A DNA stretch of 64,000 nt from positions 62,001 through 126,000 of the forward strand of contig CAWIGF010000001.1 of assembly GCA_963835585.1 (NCBI GenBank), written 5' to 3'. The translations under genes were made by a program, and so were the position numbers. The DNA is from UBA10107 sp963835585 (GTDB lineage Archaea > Nanobdellota > Nanobdellia > Woesearchaeales > UBA10107). The first letter of the stretch is position 1, and every line of letters starts with the position of its first letter. Under the pieces are notes generated by a model. The model worked only from the letters and a program-made list of their open reading frames with translations, was not told the DNA's origin and made no database searches. Of the stretch, positions 53,198 to 62,583 are shown piece by piece.

Positions 53198-53848
53198 ATG
53201 GATGCAAAACAAGCTATTGAAACACTGAAGAAATTACGAGAGTCTTCTAAGAAAAGAAACTTTGACCAATCAGTCGACATGATAATTACATTCAAGGACA
53301 TCGATATGAAAAAGTCAGAAAACCAAATTACACTCTTCAGCGCGCTTCCTTATGCCCCTGGAAAGGAGGCGAAGATATGCGCTTTGGTCGGTCCGGAAAT
53401 GAAGGAAGAATCGAAGTCAGCAGACAGAGTAATATTGTTGGATGAATTTGACAGATTCAAAAGCAACAAAAAGGAAGTCAAGAAGCTCGCAAACGACTAT
53501 GATTTTTTTGTCGCACAGGCAAACCTTATGGTCCAAGTGGCAGGCGCTTTCGGTAGAGTACTAGGTCCAAAAGGAAAGATGCCAAATCCTAAGGCAGGAT
53601 GCGTCGTTCCGGCAAAAACTAATCTCAAGCCAGTCGTTGATCGCCTGAAAAAGAGCGTCAAGCTCATGACACGAACTACGCCAATGATGCAATGCTGCAT
53701 CGGAAGAAGTTCTATGGAAGATAACAAGCTTGCAGACAATGCCACAGCAGTATATAATCAGGTGTTGCATGCACTGCCTCAGGAAAAGAATAACATCAAG
53801 CATGTCATGCTGAAACTGACAATGAGCAAACCAATAAAGGCAGAATAA
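53198..53848 (+). CDS. rpl1: 50S ribosomal protein L1
   Basis: 216 residues. AGAFGRVLGPKGKMPNPKAGCVV is the L1 signature region. ATG 53198 gives the normal length. TATA box (TCTTTATAAATAG, about 53,122) precedes. Starts the L1-L10-L12 operon (TAATG with L10), separated from L11 by 23 kb. Confidence 0.94.
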   Translation: MDAKQAIETLKKLRESSKKRNFDQSVDMIITFKDIDMKKSENQITLFSALPYAPGKEAKICALVGPEMKEESKSADRVILLDEFDRFKSNKKEVKKLANDYDFFVAQANLMVQVAGAFGRVLGPKGKMPNPKAGCVVPAKTNLKPVVDRLKKSVKLMTRTTPMMQCCIGRSSMEDNKLADNATAVYNQVLHALPQEKNNIKHVMLKLTMSKPIKAE

Positions 53849-54630
53849 TGCACAAAGCAAAAGTATCAAACGAGAAAAAGAAAGAAGTTGACGAGTTTGC
53901 ACAGCTCATGCTTTCATACCCAATCATAGGAATCGTAAATGTAGAGACCTTGCCGAGCAGGCAATTGCAAGGAATACGCGGAAAGTTGCGGAAAGATATC
54001 TTGATGAAGATGACGAAAAGGAGACTGCTAAAATTGGCAGTCGACAAGATAAAAGAGAAAAAACCAGGAATAGAAAAGATAATGAACTATGCGGGAGGCA
54101 TGCCTACATTATTGTTCACAAAGGAAAACCCATTCAAGATATTCAAAGCAATACAGAAAAGCAAATCAAAATCACCGATAAAACCGGGACAGAAAGCACC
54201 CCATGATATCACGATACAAAAGGGACCAACGCCATTCACTCCAGGCCCAGTAATCTCGGAATTAGCGGCATTAAAAATCAAGGCAGGAGTTGAGGCAGGA
54301 AAGATAGCAATAAAGGAAGATGCGTTAGTTTTGAAAAAAGACGGAGTTTGTTCGGCACCATTGGCAAGCATGTTGCTTCGACTAAGTATTGAACCCATGG
54401 AGATTGGCTTGAATGTCGTTGCAATGTACGAAAATGGAATTGTTTACGAACAAAATGTATTGTCAATAGACGAGGAGAAATTAATATCAGACATCGTACA
54501 GGCACACGCATGGGCGATCAACCTGGGAGTTGAAGCCGAAATAATGGAAAAAGAAGTTGTCGAAGTCATGATCCAGAAAGCACAGAGAGAATCTATTGCT
54601 CTCGAGACTGCCACTGGACAAAAATCATAA
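53848..54630 (+). CDS. rpl10: 50S ribosomal protein L10 (P0)
   Basis: 260 residues. Start overlaps the L1 stop by TAATG. IIGIVNVETLPSRQLQGIRGKLR and TPFTPGPVISELAAL are typical. Anchors the L12 stalk. Shorter than P0 proteins that end in an acidic tail. Confidence 0.93.
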   Translation: MHKAKVSNEKKKEVDEFAQLMLSYPIIGIVNVETLPSRQLQGIRGKLRKDILMKMTKRRLLKLAVDKIKEKKPGIEKIMNYAGGMPTLLFTKENPFKIFKAIQKSKSKSPIKPGQKAPHDITIQKGPTPFTPGPVISELAALKIKAGVEAGKIAIKEDALVLKKDGVCSAPLASMLLRLSIEPMEIGLNVVAMYENGIVYEQNVLSIDEEKLISDIVQAHAWAINLGVEAEIMEKEVVEVMIQKAQRESIALETATGQKS

Positions 54631-54643
54631 TTATGGAGGAACA

Positions 54644-54940
54644 ATGGAATACATATATGCAGCAATGTTGATCCACAAATCTGGAAAGAAAGTGGACGAA
54701 GCAACATTAAAGAAAGTACTCGAAGCTGCTGGCGTAAAAGTAGATGAGGCACGCGTAAAGGCTACGGTTGCCGCACTCGATGGACTAAACATCGACGAAG
54801 CAATAGCCAAAGCCGCAGTCGCACCTGTTGCAACTGCTGCCGCTGCACCTGCTGCAGGCCCAGCCAAGAAGGAAGAGAAAAAAGAAGACAAGAAATCCGA
54901 AGAATCAGCTGCTGCCGGACTCGGCGCACTATTTGGATAA
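54644..54940 (+). CDS. rpl12: 50S ribosomal protein L12 (P1)
   Basis: 98 residues. MEYIYAAMLIHKSGKKVDE start, helical dimer domain, Ala-rich hinge and acidic end with AAAGLGALFG. A GGAGG ribosome binding site before ATG 54644 fixes the start. Confidence 0.95.
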   Translation: MEYIYAAMLIHKSGKKVDEATLKKVLEAAGVKVDEARVKATVAALDGLNIDEAIAKAAVAPVATAAAAPAAGPAKKEEKKEDKKSEESAAAGLGALFG

Positions 54941-54981
54941 AGTCTTTTTGACTCTTTTTTGCTTTATTTAGTGGTAAGACT

Positions 54982-55809
54982 ATGGACAACGACAGACCAA
55001 TTTCTGCATTGAAATCCGAACTTAACACGTTCGACGAGATTAAGGAAGCTTCATTTGCGAAGAGCAAAGAGCACAGGCAGAAGATGCACAATGTATCCGA
55101 CACCATAAAGAAACTTAAGAACGAACGAAACCAGTTAACTGATTCTGTTAAAAAAATAAAACAAGAACGAGATGAGCTCAACAAGCAACTCAAGGAGAAA
55201 ATAGAAGCCTTCAAAAAGATCGCACCTCTGAGAAAAAAAGACGCAAAGAAACCAAGAGTAAACGTGTCCCTAGTCAAAAAAGAAATAAGGGACATGGAGT
55301 ACAAGATTGAGACAGAAGCCTTGCCATTTGACAAAGAGCAGAAGCTTATGAAGGTGATCAAAGAAAAGAAAAAATCAATTGAAGGCTCCGCACCTCCCGT
55401 ATATACTGATGAAATGAAAGCTTTGTCTAAGGAGATAGATGAGGTAAGAAAAAAAGCCGACGAAAAGCACAATGAGGCGCAACTGAAGGCAGCCGATAGC
55501 CAATCAAGACATGAGGAAGCAATAAAATTATTGAATCAGCTGAAAGAAATGAACGATGAACAGAAAGAGCTTGACAAGAAATGCTCTGAGTATAAAACAA
55601 AAGTACATGACGTCAATGAGGAATTGAAAACAAAATTAGAGGAGCACGTCATGCATGCAAAAGAACATGTTGAAAGAAGAGAAAGAAAACAAGACAGAAA
55701 ACAACATAAACCCCGCGTAAATGTAGAAGAAATGCAGCACAAGGCAGAAGAAAAGCTCAAGAAAGGGCAGAAATTGACTACTGACGACCTGCTTGCTTTC
55801 CAAAAGTAA
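54982..55809 (+). CDS. COG1340-type coiled-coil protein
   Basis: 275 residues, coiled coil almost throughout, with a Pro/Ala break near 145 (APPVYTDEM) and a His/Lys-rich end. Matches archaeal COG1340-type proteins in composition and length. Downstream of L12 by 41 nt. Role unknown. Confidence 0.75.
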   Translation: MDNDRPISALKSELNTFDEIKEASFAKSKEHRQKMHNVSDTIKKLKNERNQLTDSVKKIKQERDELNKQLKEKIEAFKKIAPLRKKDAKKPRVNVSLVKKEIRDMEYKIETEALPFDKEQKLMKVIKEKKKSIEGSAPPVYTDEMKALSKEIDEVRKKADEKHNEAQLKAADSQSRHEEAIKLLNQLKEMNDEQKELDKKCSEYKTKVHDVNEELKTKLEEHVMHAKEHVERRERKQDRKQHKPRVNVEEMQHKAEEKLKKGQKLTTDDLLAFQK

Positions 55810-55835
55810 CGAATTTCTTAAAAGTCAATAAATTT

Positions 55836-56708
55836 TCATTCAATTATCTTGTTTAGAGAGTACTCTATTATGCCCTGGGCTCCGGCTTTCTTGAGCTTGG
55901 GGATTATTTCCCTTACTATCTTCTCATCAACCACTACCTCAACTGCAATCCAATTCTTGTCTGATAACTCGGACACAGTTGGACTCTTAAGGGAAGACAA
56001 TAAAGAAATCAAACCAGATAGGTTCTTTTTCTCAACGTTCATTTTCAATGCAACTTTGCTTTCCGCGGCAAGTGCACCATTCAAAAGAAGTGCTATTTCC
56101 TCGATTTTCTGCTTCTTCCAAGGATCCTGCATTGATTTTTTATTTGCTATGAATTTTGTCGTAGCCTCAAGAATGGTTTCTATCACTCTTAGCTTATTGG
56201 CCCTCAATGACGACCCAGTTTCCGTCAATTCAGAAATGGCATCCACTAATTCCGGAACTTTTACTTCGGTGGCACCCCATGAAAATTCTACTTCCGCACT
56301 GACATTGTGATTCTTCAGGTAATTTTTGGTAACATTCACCAGTTCAGTGGCGATTCTCTTTCCTTCTAGGTCCTTAACGGATTTTATGCCCGAATCTTCA
56401 GGAACGGCAAGAACCAGCTTTACTTTCCCGAATCCTGTTTTTGCGTACACCAAATCAGCAACTTCATAAACATCCGCGTCCGTTTCGATTATCCAGTCCT
56501 TGCCTGAAAGCCCAGCATCCAAAACGCCTTTCTCAACATATTTGGGTATTTCCTGAGCCCTGATGAGCAAACAATCTATCTCCTCGTCGTTTATTATTGG
56601 CTTGTACGACCTTTCATCCACATGTATGTTGAATCCTGCTTTTTTGAACAGCTCAATCGTCGATTCCTGCAAACTCCCTTTTGGAATTCCCAATTTTATT
56701 TTTTTCAT
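55836..56708 (-). CDS. hisG: ATP phosphoribosyltransferase HisG (long form)
   Basis: 290 residues. IKLGIPKGSLQESTIELF start, phosphate-binding GVLDAGLSGKDW, DAISELTETGSSLRANKL and a C-terminal regulatory ACT-like domain (about 215-290). First step of histidine synthesis. Overlaps the hisI remnant by ATGA, so the two were an operon. Confidence 0.95.
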   Translation of the reverse strand: MKKIKLGIPKGSLQESTIELFKKAGFNIHVDERSYKPIINDEEIDCLLIRAQEIPKYVEKGVLDAGLSGKDWIIETDADVYEVADLVYAKTGFGKVKLVLAVPEDSGIKSVKDLEGKRIATELVNVTKNYLKNHNVSAEVEFSWGATEVKVPELVDAISELTETGSSLRANKLRVIETILEATTKFIANKKSMQDPWKKQKIEEIALLLNGALAAESKVALKMNVEKKNLSGLISLLSSLKSPTVSELSDKNWIAVEVVVDEKIVREIIPKLKKAGAQGIIEYSLNKIIE

Positions 56709-56868
56709 TTCATTTCCTTGAAGAAACACGTTTTGCTTCCTGTGTGGCATGTCGGCCCCTTCGGTTCTGCCTTGATCAATACAGTATCGTCATCGCAATC
56801 AATATACACTTTTTTAACGAGCAAAAAATTACCGGATGTCTCACCCTTGGTCCATAACTCGTTTCTTG
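56705..56868 (-). pseudogene. hisI: hisI C-terminal remnant (phosphoribosyl-AMP cyclohydrolase)
   Basis: The last 54 codons or so are intact: RNELWTKGETSGNF, the Cys motif DCDDDTVLIKAEPKGPTC and a Cys later, ending KEMK. Upstream the frame meets a stop within 9 nt at the joint with unrelated DNA. About half the protein (its start) is missing. Confidence 0.88.
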
Positions 56869-56872
56869 TTTA
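56861..56872. other. Joint between archaeal and bacterial-type sequence
   Basis: hisI coding ends (left) and a truncated lipoprotein gene ends (right) in the same 12 bp, both on the minus strand. Sequence style changes across it. Confidence 0.75.
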
Positions 56873-57438
56873 GGTTGTTGCCCCTTCTGTTGCTGAATCT
56901 CTGCCAGCGTCTGTAGTTGCATTGGCTGTCCTTTAGGAGTCGTTTGTACATCCCGCAAGGTAATCACTCGAATTTGATTTGGCGTTGGGAAGAATCCTAA
57001 ACTACGAGTGAACCAATCACGGAACATCTGATAATCCATTATCTGATAGTTTAAAGGTATCCCCTGATAATCAACGCCGTTGCGAACAGGCCATACAACC
57101 CAAAAGCGATTGAAACCAACTATAAGAACTTTTTTTTGGGCGATAATTAATCCAGCATGTATGTTTTTTAAAATTCCTAATGATTTTTTCTTTATTGCTG
57201 AATTTGCTTGATCACAGTCTTGTTTGAACATCAAATCAGCCGCACTACTACTAATTCCGTCTATATGAGTTTGTATCCATAGGAAACGTTTATCAAAATC
57301 GTATATTGTTGTATCAGGAAAGTAATTAGAGAACAGGGGTAGTACGTTTGGTGCCACGTCCTCATCTTTGCAGCCGGTTAGGGTTAAACTCAACAGTGCT
57401 GCAAACAAAAATAAAATAGCAGGGATTCTTAGCCGCAT
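56866..57438 (-). pseudogene. Bacterial-type lipoprotein, 3' end lost
   Basis: About 190 residues remain. Signal peptide with lipobox LTLTGCKDE (Cys about 22), then a mixed alpha/beta domain (NIHAGLIIAQKKVLIVGFNRF). The frame then runs out of register into hisI sequence. Lipobox export and style are bacterial. Confidence 0.7.
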
Positions 57439-57668
57439 GAGAATTTTCCTTTATCCGGGATTTCCCAGATAACTTATTCTTGAAACGTCGCTGGGTGATT
57501 TGTTTTTCATCATATCGCCACTTCCTTAATATGCTGAACAAAATGCCTCGCCATATTTTATTTTCCCGCTCAGATATTGACTTTTTCCTTAAACCAGAAG
57601 GAATTTGCGAGATCGAGAACATAATCAAGTCAAAAGGTCTTTCGATAAGGTATCAACAGAATAAAAAA

Positions 57669-57947
57669 CTATATAGATTTTGCATCAGAATTATTATCTC
57701 TTGGCCACCACTGATCTTTTTCGATCTGATATTTAAGAATCTCTAATCGCTCTTTAGGAACTAGATTTCCCTTGCGACGAATAAAGTCCGGAATCATTTC
57801 AGTTCGGCATAAATGTGCAGACCAAACTTGAGAATTTTTAATGCATTCTTCGGCGAATTGAGCTGTTTGGCTGGCGTTGAGTGAATCGAGATATGGCATC
57901 ATGATTTTCATCAAATTGGTAGCGCTGTCAAAAAAAATCGAATTCAA
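57669..57947 (-). CDS. Small unknown protein, 92 aa
   Basis: Helical, Gln/Glu/Trp-rich, ending RDNNSDAKSI, with a TATA-like stretch (ACCTATTTAAATAC) 27 nt upstream. No family recognised. 57,439-57,668 upstream/downstream holds no other convincing gene. Confidence 0.5.
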   Translation of the reverse strand: MNSIFFDSATNLMKIMMPYLDSLNASQTAQFAEECIKNSQVWSAHLCRTEMIPDFIRRKGNLVPKERLEILKYQIEKDQWWPRDNNSDAKSI

Positions 57948-58004
57948 TGTCCAAATATCAAAAAACCAAAAAGTATTTAAATAGGTATCTACTACTACTA
58001 TTGA

Positions 58005-58310
58005 ATGGTGAATAAAATATTAATGAAAAGCCTTGAAGGGCGAACATTTGAAAATTTTGGGCAATTAGCAAAATATTTAAGGGTAAATGAAAATTTAGGA
58101 ACTCGTATTTTGGCTCGCGAAATGGGTTACCATTCTTCTTATTCTGGTTTCATCTACAATGTTGAGAGGAATATTCGGAGCCCTTCGCCTAAAATGATTT
58201 GGGATTATATTGGCTTTTTTGAAATTGATCCCAAGTACGCCATAGAGCTTGATGCTGAGGATTGGAAAAATAAGAGAATAAAAAAATTATTGGAATATAA
58301 GAAACCATAA
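58005..58310 (+). CDS. Helix-turn-helix (XRE-like) protein, 101 aa
   Basis: A helix-turn-helix-like core (GTRILAREMGYHSSYSGFIYNVERNIRSPS) with the short spacing of XRE repressors, followed by an acidic/basic end. TATA-like TATTTAAATAGG 25 nt before the ATG. Possibly a plasmid or phage regulator. Confidence 0.6.
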   Translation: MVNKILMKSLEGRTFENFGQLAKYLRVNENLGTRILAREMGYHSSYSGFIYNVERNIRSPSPKMIWDYIGFFEIDPKYAIELDAEDWKNKRIKKLLEYKKP

Positions 58311-58393
58311 CAAATCGAAATTCGTTTTTTCTTTTCTAAACTGTCTAATAAGCACTATTGATGATTAAAAATTCAAAGGTTATGAATTAAAAG

Positions 58394-58627
58394 ATGAACT
58401 TCTCTTCTTTTATTGGGACCAATTTTTGGTTATGCGAAGTTCCTGAAGATGAATTACCTTTATATAAAGATTGGAAGATTGAAGAATCACCAGATGGAAA
58501 TTATATCGGGGTCAGTATTATTTCTTACATTCTTTCGCAAAGAGATCAACGTTTAAAACCGGTACTTTTGCGACGACGAATCAATCCTTACGAAATGGGG
58601 AATGAAGGCCAAGAATCTATTGAATGA
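58394..58627 (+). CDS. Small unknown protein, 77 aa
   Basis: Begins MNFSSFIGTNFWLCEVPEDEL. No motif. Overlaps the next gene by 26 nt, which supports a coding role but only weakly. Confidence 0.4.
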   Translation: MNFSSFIGTNFWLCEVPEDELPLYKDWKIEESPDGNYIGVSIISYILSQRDQRLKPVLLRRRINPYEMGNEGQESIE

Positions 58628-58955
58628 AAGTGTTTACCGTACTTACGGCGGAAACATGACCCCTTATGAAGCGGCACGCATGAGTTTGGCAGAGGAAATG
58701 AAGGATCACTTCATCAACAAGGTCGAAGAAAAATGGACGTTAGAACCCCTCGCGAAAACCCTACTGACAAGCGCCTATCAAATGGTGAATTGGTACGAGC
58801 TGGTGGATGTGTTAATGGAAGATTTACGCCCGTCAATAGCGGCAGAACCACAGCTTCCCCAATCCAATGTTGTGCCGTTATTACCTGCCTCGATAAAACC
58901 CAAAGGGAAACGACGTACACGCGTGCAAATTAATACAGAGGCGCATCATGAATAA
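58602..58955 (+). CDS. Unknown protein, 117 aa
   Basis: Helical first 70 residues (TPYEAARMSLAEEMKDHF), then a Pro/Ser-rich middle and basic tail (KGKRRTRVQ). Overlaps the DUF6876 gene by 8 nt. G+C is clearly higher than the preceding gene. Confidence 0.5.
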   Translation: MKAKNLLNESVYRTYGGNMTPYEAARMSLAEEMKDHFINKVEEKWTLEPLAKTLLTSAYQMVNWYELVDVLMEDLRPSIAAEPQLPQSNVVPLLPASIKPKGKRRTRVQINTEAHHE

Positions 58956-59292
58956 AACTTATGAAATCAGCCAAATATATGCGAATTCAATCGGTACTGA
59001 GAATTGGTACAAGCACTGGACAAAGAGAGGCAATTACACAGACGGAGTTAAAAACGTTGCCGATACAGCAGGAGCGCATTGGTTAATAGATGCGATATTC
59101 AGTTATGCGCGTGATGAGCCATTCCAGTTGTGGCTTCTTTCGGTGAAAGATTCACAGGCAAGGCTTACCATGCAGGAAGACACAGGCTTGGAAGCGCTTG
59201 TAACACAGGACATTCCATATAAGGGTTTTCCTGAAGGATTATGGAAGTTCTATTTGGAGAATAAGGTGTTGATGCTGCCGGGAGAACGATGA
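58948..59292 (+). CDS. DUF6876-family protein
   Basis: 114 residues. YTDGVKNVADTAGAHWLIDAIFSY and FQLWLLSV match DUF6876 as I remember it, usually on plasmids, phages or integrated elements. No enzyme motif. The following intergenic DNA holds an archaeal-style promoter. Confidence 0.65.
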   Translation: MNKTYEISQIYANSIGTENWYKHWTKRGNYTDGVKNVADTAGAHWLIDAIFSYARDEPFQLWLLSVKDSQARLTMQEDTGLEALVTQDIPYKGFPEGLWKFYLENKVLMLPGER

Positions 59293-59330
59293 TGGAAGAT
59301 TTGGAATAGACTATTTTATAAACCACTATT

Positions 59331-59359
59331 AAGTAGTAACAAAAGTAAAGTTTATATAT
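59331..59359 (+). promoter_or_regulatory. Promoter with AAGTAGTAAC box and TATA box
   Basis: AAGTAGTAAC (59331-59340), a 10-nt gap, then TTTATATAT (59351-59359), same layout as 11,025 and 50,194. Drives a short frame starting at 59380 that is cut off. Confidence 0.55.
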
Positions 59360-59377
59360 GTGTTGTTCAATACAAAT

Positions 59378-59896
59378 TCATGGCACTTCCAATAGAGCGT
59401 CACCTTGAACGAATCGGATATCGGTAAAACCAAAAATTTTAAAATATATAATGTAATAAACCGCCAAAACACATACAACGCTTCCAAGTATAATTGCAAA
59501 AAAAGTAAAAAACAAAACGATCAATTTTTCTCTGTATTCAAGGTTCCAGTCTTTTGTTTCCTTTCGCGTTCCCCGAGTATAAATTTCAACAAATGAGTTA
59601 AATAAGCCACCTATCATTCCAAGTATAATAGTGAGCGATACAACAAAAGTTTCATAATGCGCGCCTCTTTCCAGAGGTATTAGAGGGGAAACAGCAAATC
59701 CAATAAGAACCAATAACAGAATCCAAAGTGAAATAACGATTGGCCCATATAGGTTGAACTGCTTTTGGATGGAATTCGATATGAAATTACGCACCGGGGT
59801 AAGAAGAACTACATCAAATATTTTTTCTGTGTGGCTTCTTTTGTCCCGTGAATCTTTTCTGCGAGATTTTGAATCGTGTTTTTCATTCTTGGGCAT
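59378..59896 (-). CDS. Membrane protein, truncated or altered at its C-terminus
   Basis: 172 residues. Basic start (KHDSKSRRKDSRDKR), GGAGAG ribosome binding site before ATG 59896, then four hydrophobic segments. The last 16 codons overlap the short archaeal-style gene start on the other strand and look like a joint rather than native end. Confidence 0.6.
   Translation of the reverse strand: MPKNEKHDSKSRRKDSRDKRSHTEKIFDVVLLTPVRNFISNSIQKQFNLYGPIVISLWILLLVLIGFAVSPLIPLERGAHYETFVVSLTIILGMIGGLFNSFVEIYTRGTRKETKDWNLEYREKLIVLFFTFFAIILGSVVCVLAVYYIIYFKIFGFTDIRFVQGDALLEVP
59380..59427 (+). pseudogene. Start of an archaeal-style gene, cut after 15 codons
   Basis: Begins MALPIERHLERIGY right after the TATA promoter and ends in a stop in changed sequence. 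Reads as a truncated gene start. Position of the break is about 59,420. Confidence 0.5.
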
Positions 59897-60086
59897 GGCG
59901 CTCTCCAAAAAAGCCGACAAATGTTTATTAATTTGCTTGCAAAATATGCGTCGGAAGGAAATCGTATGCCTAAATAATACCAAACAAATCATGCAATTTG
60001 TATTTGTCGTCTATATTATCTCATAAACAATGACCCCACGAAAAGTTATGAACACTCTTAATTGCATTAAAATATCAATGAACACA

Positions 60087-60485
60087 TTACTTCTTTGCAA
60101 ACCAACTTTTCCACTTGGATGCGTTTTCACCAATAAATGGCTGCCCGTGAACGACCCCTAATGCCGTAAATACATTCCACGCCAAACGGTTTTTGGTTTC
60201 TTCATCTATTTTTATCGCATAGTCCTTTTTTTCCCCGTTTACATCATGGCCTGAAATGGCGATATAACCGCCGGGATGCTTATCCAGAGGCAATTCCTTT
60301 ATTTCATCCAAGGCTGATGTCGGAATACCAAATGAGACCCCACTGCAATGCACGTTTACAATTTGCTTCCCTTCCTCTTCGGTAATTTGCCCTAAAGAAA
60401 GGAAATTGCTCTTTAGAACTCCGGATGGCGCGATTTCGGAATATTCAATTTTTGGATTGAGCAGGGATTGATGAATATCAGCCAT
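60087..60485 (-). CDS. Unknown small protein, 132 aa
   Basis: Starts MADIHQSLLNPKIEYSEIAP after a GGGAGGTG ribosome binding site. Beta-rich (HCSGVSFGIPTSALDEIKEL, GGYIAISGHDVNGEK). Overlaps the upstream membrane gene by 8 nt. Resembles SecB-like or DUF3467-like folds in length but no firm match. Confidence 0.6.
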   Translation of the reverse strand: MADIHQSLLNPKIEYSEIAPSGVLKSNFLSLGQITEEEGKQIVNVHCSGVSFGIPTSALDEIKELPLDKHPGGYIAISGHDVNGEKKDYAIKIDEETKNRLAWNVFTALGVVHGQPFIGENASKWKSWFAKK

Positions 60486-60807
60486 GGTTTGCACCTCCCG
60501 ACGAACTGTTGCCAAAAGCCTTCTCTAACAATTGTTGTATGAGTTTATCTTTATCATCAAGGGCTTTAAGATAAAGTCGTTCAAGTTTATCCTCATTGCC
60601 CTCTTTTCTGTTTTTGCAAAAAAGATAAGCGAAAAAAATAGAAGCGAGTAATGGAAAAATTGCTAATGAACTTGTGGTCAGTTCCTTTCCTTCCCACTTG
60701 AAGCCCAATGAAATGGGTTCGACCTTAAGAGAAAAGAAAAATGTGACAAGAAATATAACGGCAAACCAAAATTCCGGAAATTGATAAAATTTCTTTTGAG
60801 GTTCCAA
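60478..60807 (-). CDS. Two-span membrane protein, 109 aa
   Basis: Two spans (FWFAVIFLVTFFFSL and LAIFPLLASIFFAYLFC), then a charged coil (LKALDDKDKLIQQLLEKAFG) and Gly/Ser tail. In operon with the 132-aa gene. Confidence 0.6.
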   Translation of the reverse strand: MEPQKKFYQFPEFWFAVIFLVTFFFSLKVEPISLGFKWEGKELTTSSLAIFPLLASIFFAYLFCKNRKEGNEDKLERLYLKALDDKDKLIQQLLEKAFGNSSSGGANHG

Positions 60808-60840
60808 AAGTTTCTCCTTTAAATTCTTAAACGTATCATA

Positions 60841-61915
60841 TTATTTTATAATGGCAACCTTGAAAGTCTTTTCATTGGCTAAACCGTCCGCATAGTTCAC
60901 GTGAATCCGAATGAGATAGAGACCCGACGCTACATTGGAAGGTATCCATTCGTGTGGTCCCAATCCCGTAAATTTAAGATGATCCACCAGTTCGCCAGCA
61001 ATAGTGTAAATACACCATTCACTGTTTTTCGGTTGGGCATCAAAGAACAACACCATTGGAGTGGAGGTTCTTGTAGGTGTATTTGTTAGCGTTGCCGTAT
61101 TTGTCTTCGTAGCTGTGTAGGAAAAAGTGCTTGTTCTGGTCAGCGTTGGCGTATTGGAAACGGTTGATGTATTTGTTGGGGTGAACGTTTTTGTTGGTGA
61201 ATACGTCCATGTAAAAGTTGGGGTATAGGTAGAAGTCGAACCTGCGGCAGTGCTAAAACTCCACTGGGTTGAATAGGCCACAGCACTATTACTGGTACTC
61301 CATGCTTGAACCTGCCAATAATAAGTAACTCCAAGATTTAAAGGCCCTAATTTTGTACTTAACGGTGAATCAGGAAATGAATTTCCAGTCGTATAACCCG
61401 TCAAACTTGTTGAGCCACTTATAAGACAATTAGGACAACTCGTTGCACTGGCCGAACTGGGCAAATCAGAAATATTACTTACCACCATAAGCCAATATCG
61501 GTTAGCGTTAGTAACTGATGACCAACTAAAAGACGGACTTGTCGAAACCCCAGTTGCTCCATTGGGTGGTGCAATAAGTGTCGGCGCAGCTATCAATGTT
61601 GGAGCCAGATAATTAAGCAAAGCTAACGTTGGGCTTCCCCAACCTGTAGCAAGATCGTAACCTTGTACTGCACTATAAAATTGTGGATTACTTTCCGTTG
61701 GATAGTTATTCCCCATTTTAATATCTCTAAATAAAGTGTTGTAGTTTGAAGATGTTCCAATATCGTGAAGAGTTTGGTTAAAAAAACCAACAAAAGGCAT
61801 TCCATTTGCTGACCTTTGTTGATTAACCAAAGCCATAAAACCAGCCCAAAGGGGCGAAGCGTAACTTGTTCCACTGCATTTTAATGTTTGTTCATCTAGC
61901 AAGGTGTTTTTATAT
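60841..61915 (-). pseudogene. Sedolisin-type (S53) serine peptidase, 5' end lost, with C-terminal sorting domain
   Basis: Keeps the catalytic Ser region CSGTSYASPLWAGF, the Ca-site FRDIKMGNN...GYDLATGWGSP, a fibronectin-like domain (about 130-240), a Thr/Pro/Ser linker and a C-terminal FlgD-like sorting domain (ASGLYLIRIHVN). The first half with Glu/Asp catalytic residues is missing. Typical of uncultured bacteria with such linkers. Confidence 0.8.
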
Positions 61916-61919
61916 GCAT

Positions 61920-62045
61920 TCAAGTCTGTTGTATGAAAAAGATGGAAGGCAACAAGAAGCATTAATGGAACTGAAAAAGGCGTTGGAACTGGAACCTGAA
62001 GCTAGCAATTACAGGGAGAAGTTAAAGGAAATACAGTACAAATAA
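61920..62045 (+). pseudogene. TPR-protein C-terminal fragment
   Basis: YEKDGRQQEALMELKKALELEPE matches a tetratricopeptide repeat end, followed by a stop. Its upstream part is the opposite-strand S53 gene, so this is a joint-truncated gene. Confidence 0.6.
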
Positions 62046-62583
62046 TTTTTGACAGCGGCAACTATTTAATACGAAAAATACAATAAATCATTTTTACGCA
62101 CAAAAGACGGAATGCCTTCACGGATTAATTGCCTGTGTTTTATCCCATCCACAGATACCTTGTATTTATTCATTTCAAAGAAATTCTTGTTACACAACAA
62201 AATTTCAAAATATATGAATTTGGACGTTAAACATATTAAATCGTTAAACACGCCAAATTCTTAATCCTAACAATATGGACGTAAAAGATTTCCTAAGAAA
62301 CTGCATAATAACGGGCCACTCCTTAACTTTTGCGGGGAAATCCATCAAATTTAACTGCACTATTAGTTACTTCCATTAAATTACTATCAATTTAAGCAGT
62401 TAAACGCACATTATTTTATTTCGAAAAATAATAACGTTAAAACTGAAAAATATTTTTTGTTTTGCTTTTGTCTTTTTCGGGACTAGTATTTTGTCCGGAC
62501 AGAATGTTTTGTAATTGATTTTCATTTTTCGAAATTGTCTATTTAAATTATTCAAAGTTGGTCCGTGGCAGTTGGAGGTTGTG
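62046..62583. other. Intergenic, 538 bp, no gene supported
   Basis: AT-rich with short open frames only and no ribosome binding site that I trust. A weak GC block near 62,480-62,500. Confidence 0.5.

Noticed and set aside
57480..57746. 88-codon frame on the plus strand
   Set aside because: Overlaps another gene on the minus strand and lacks start signals; translation is random-looking.
62066..62251. 61-codon minus-strand frame in intergenic DNA
   Set aside because: Random-looking, no start signal.
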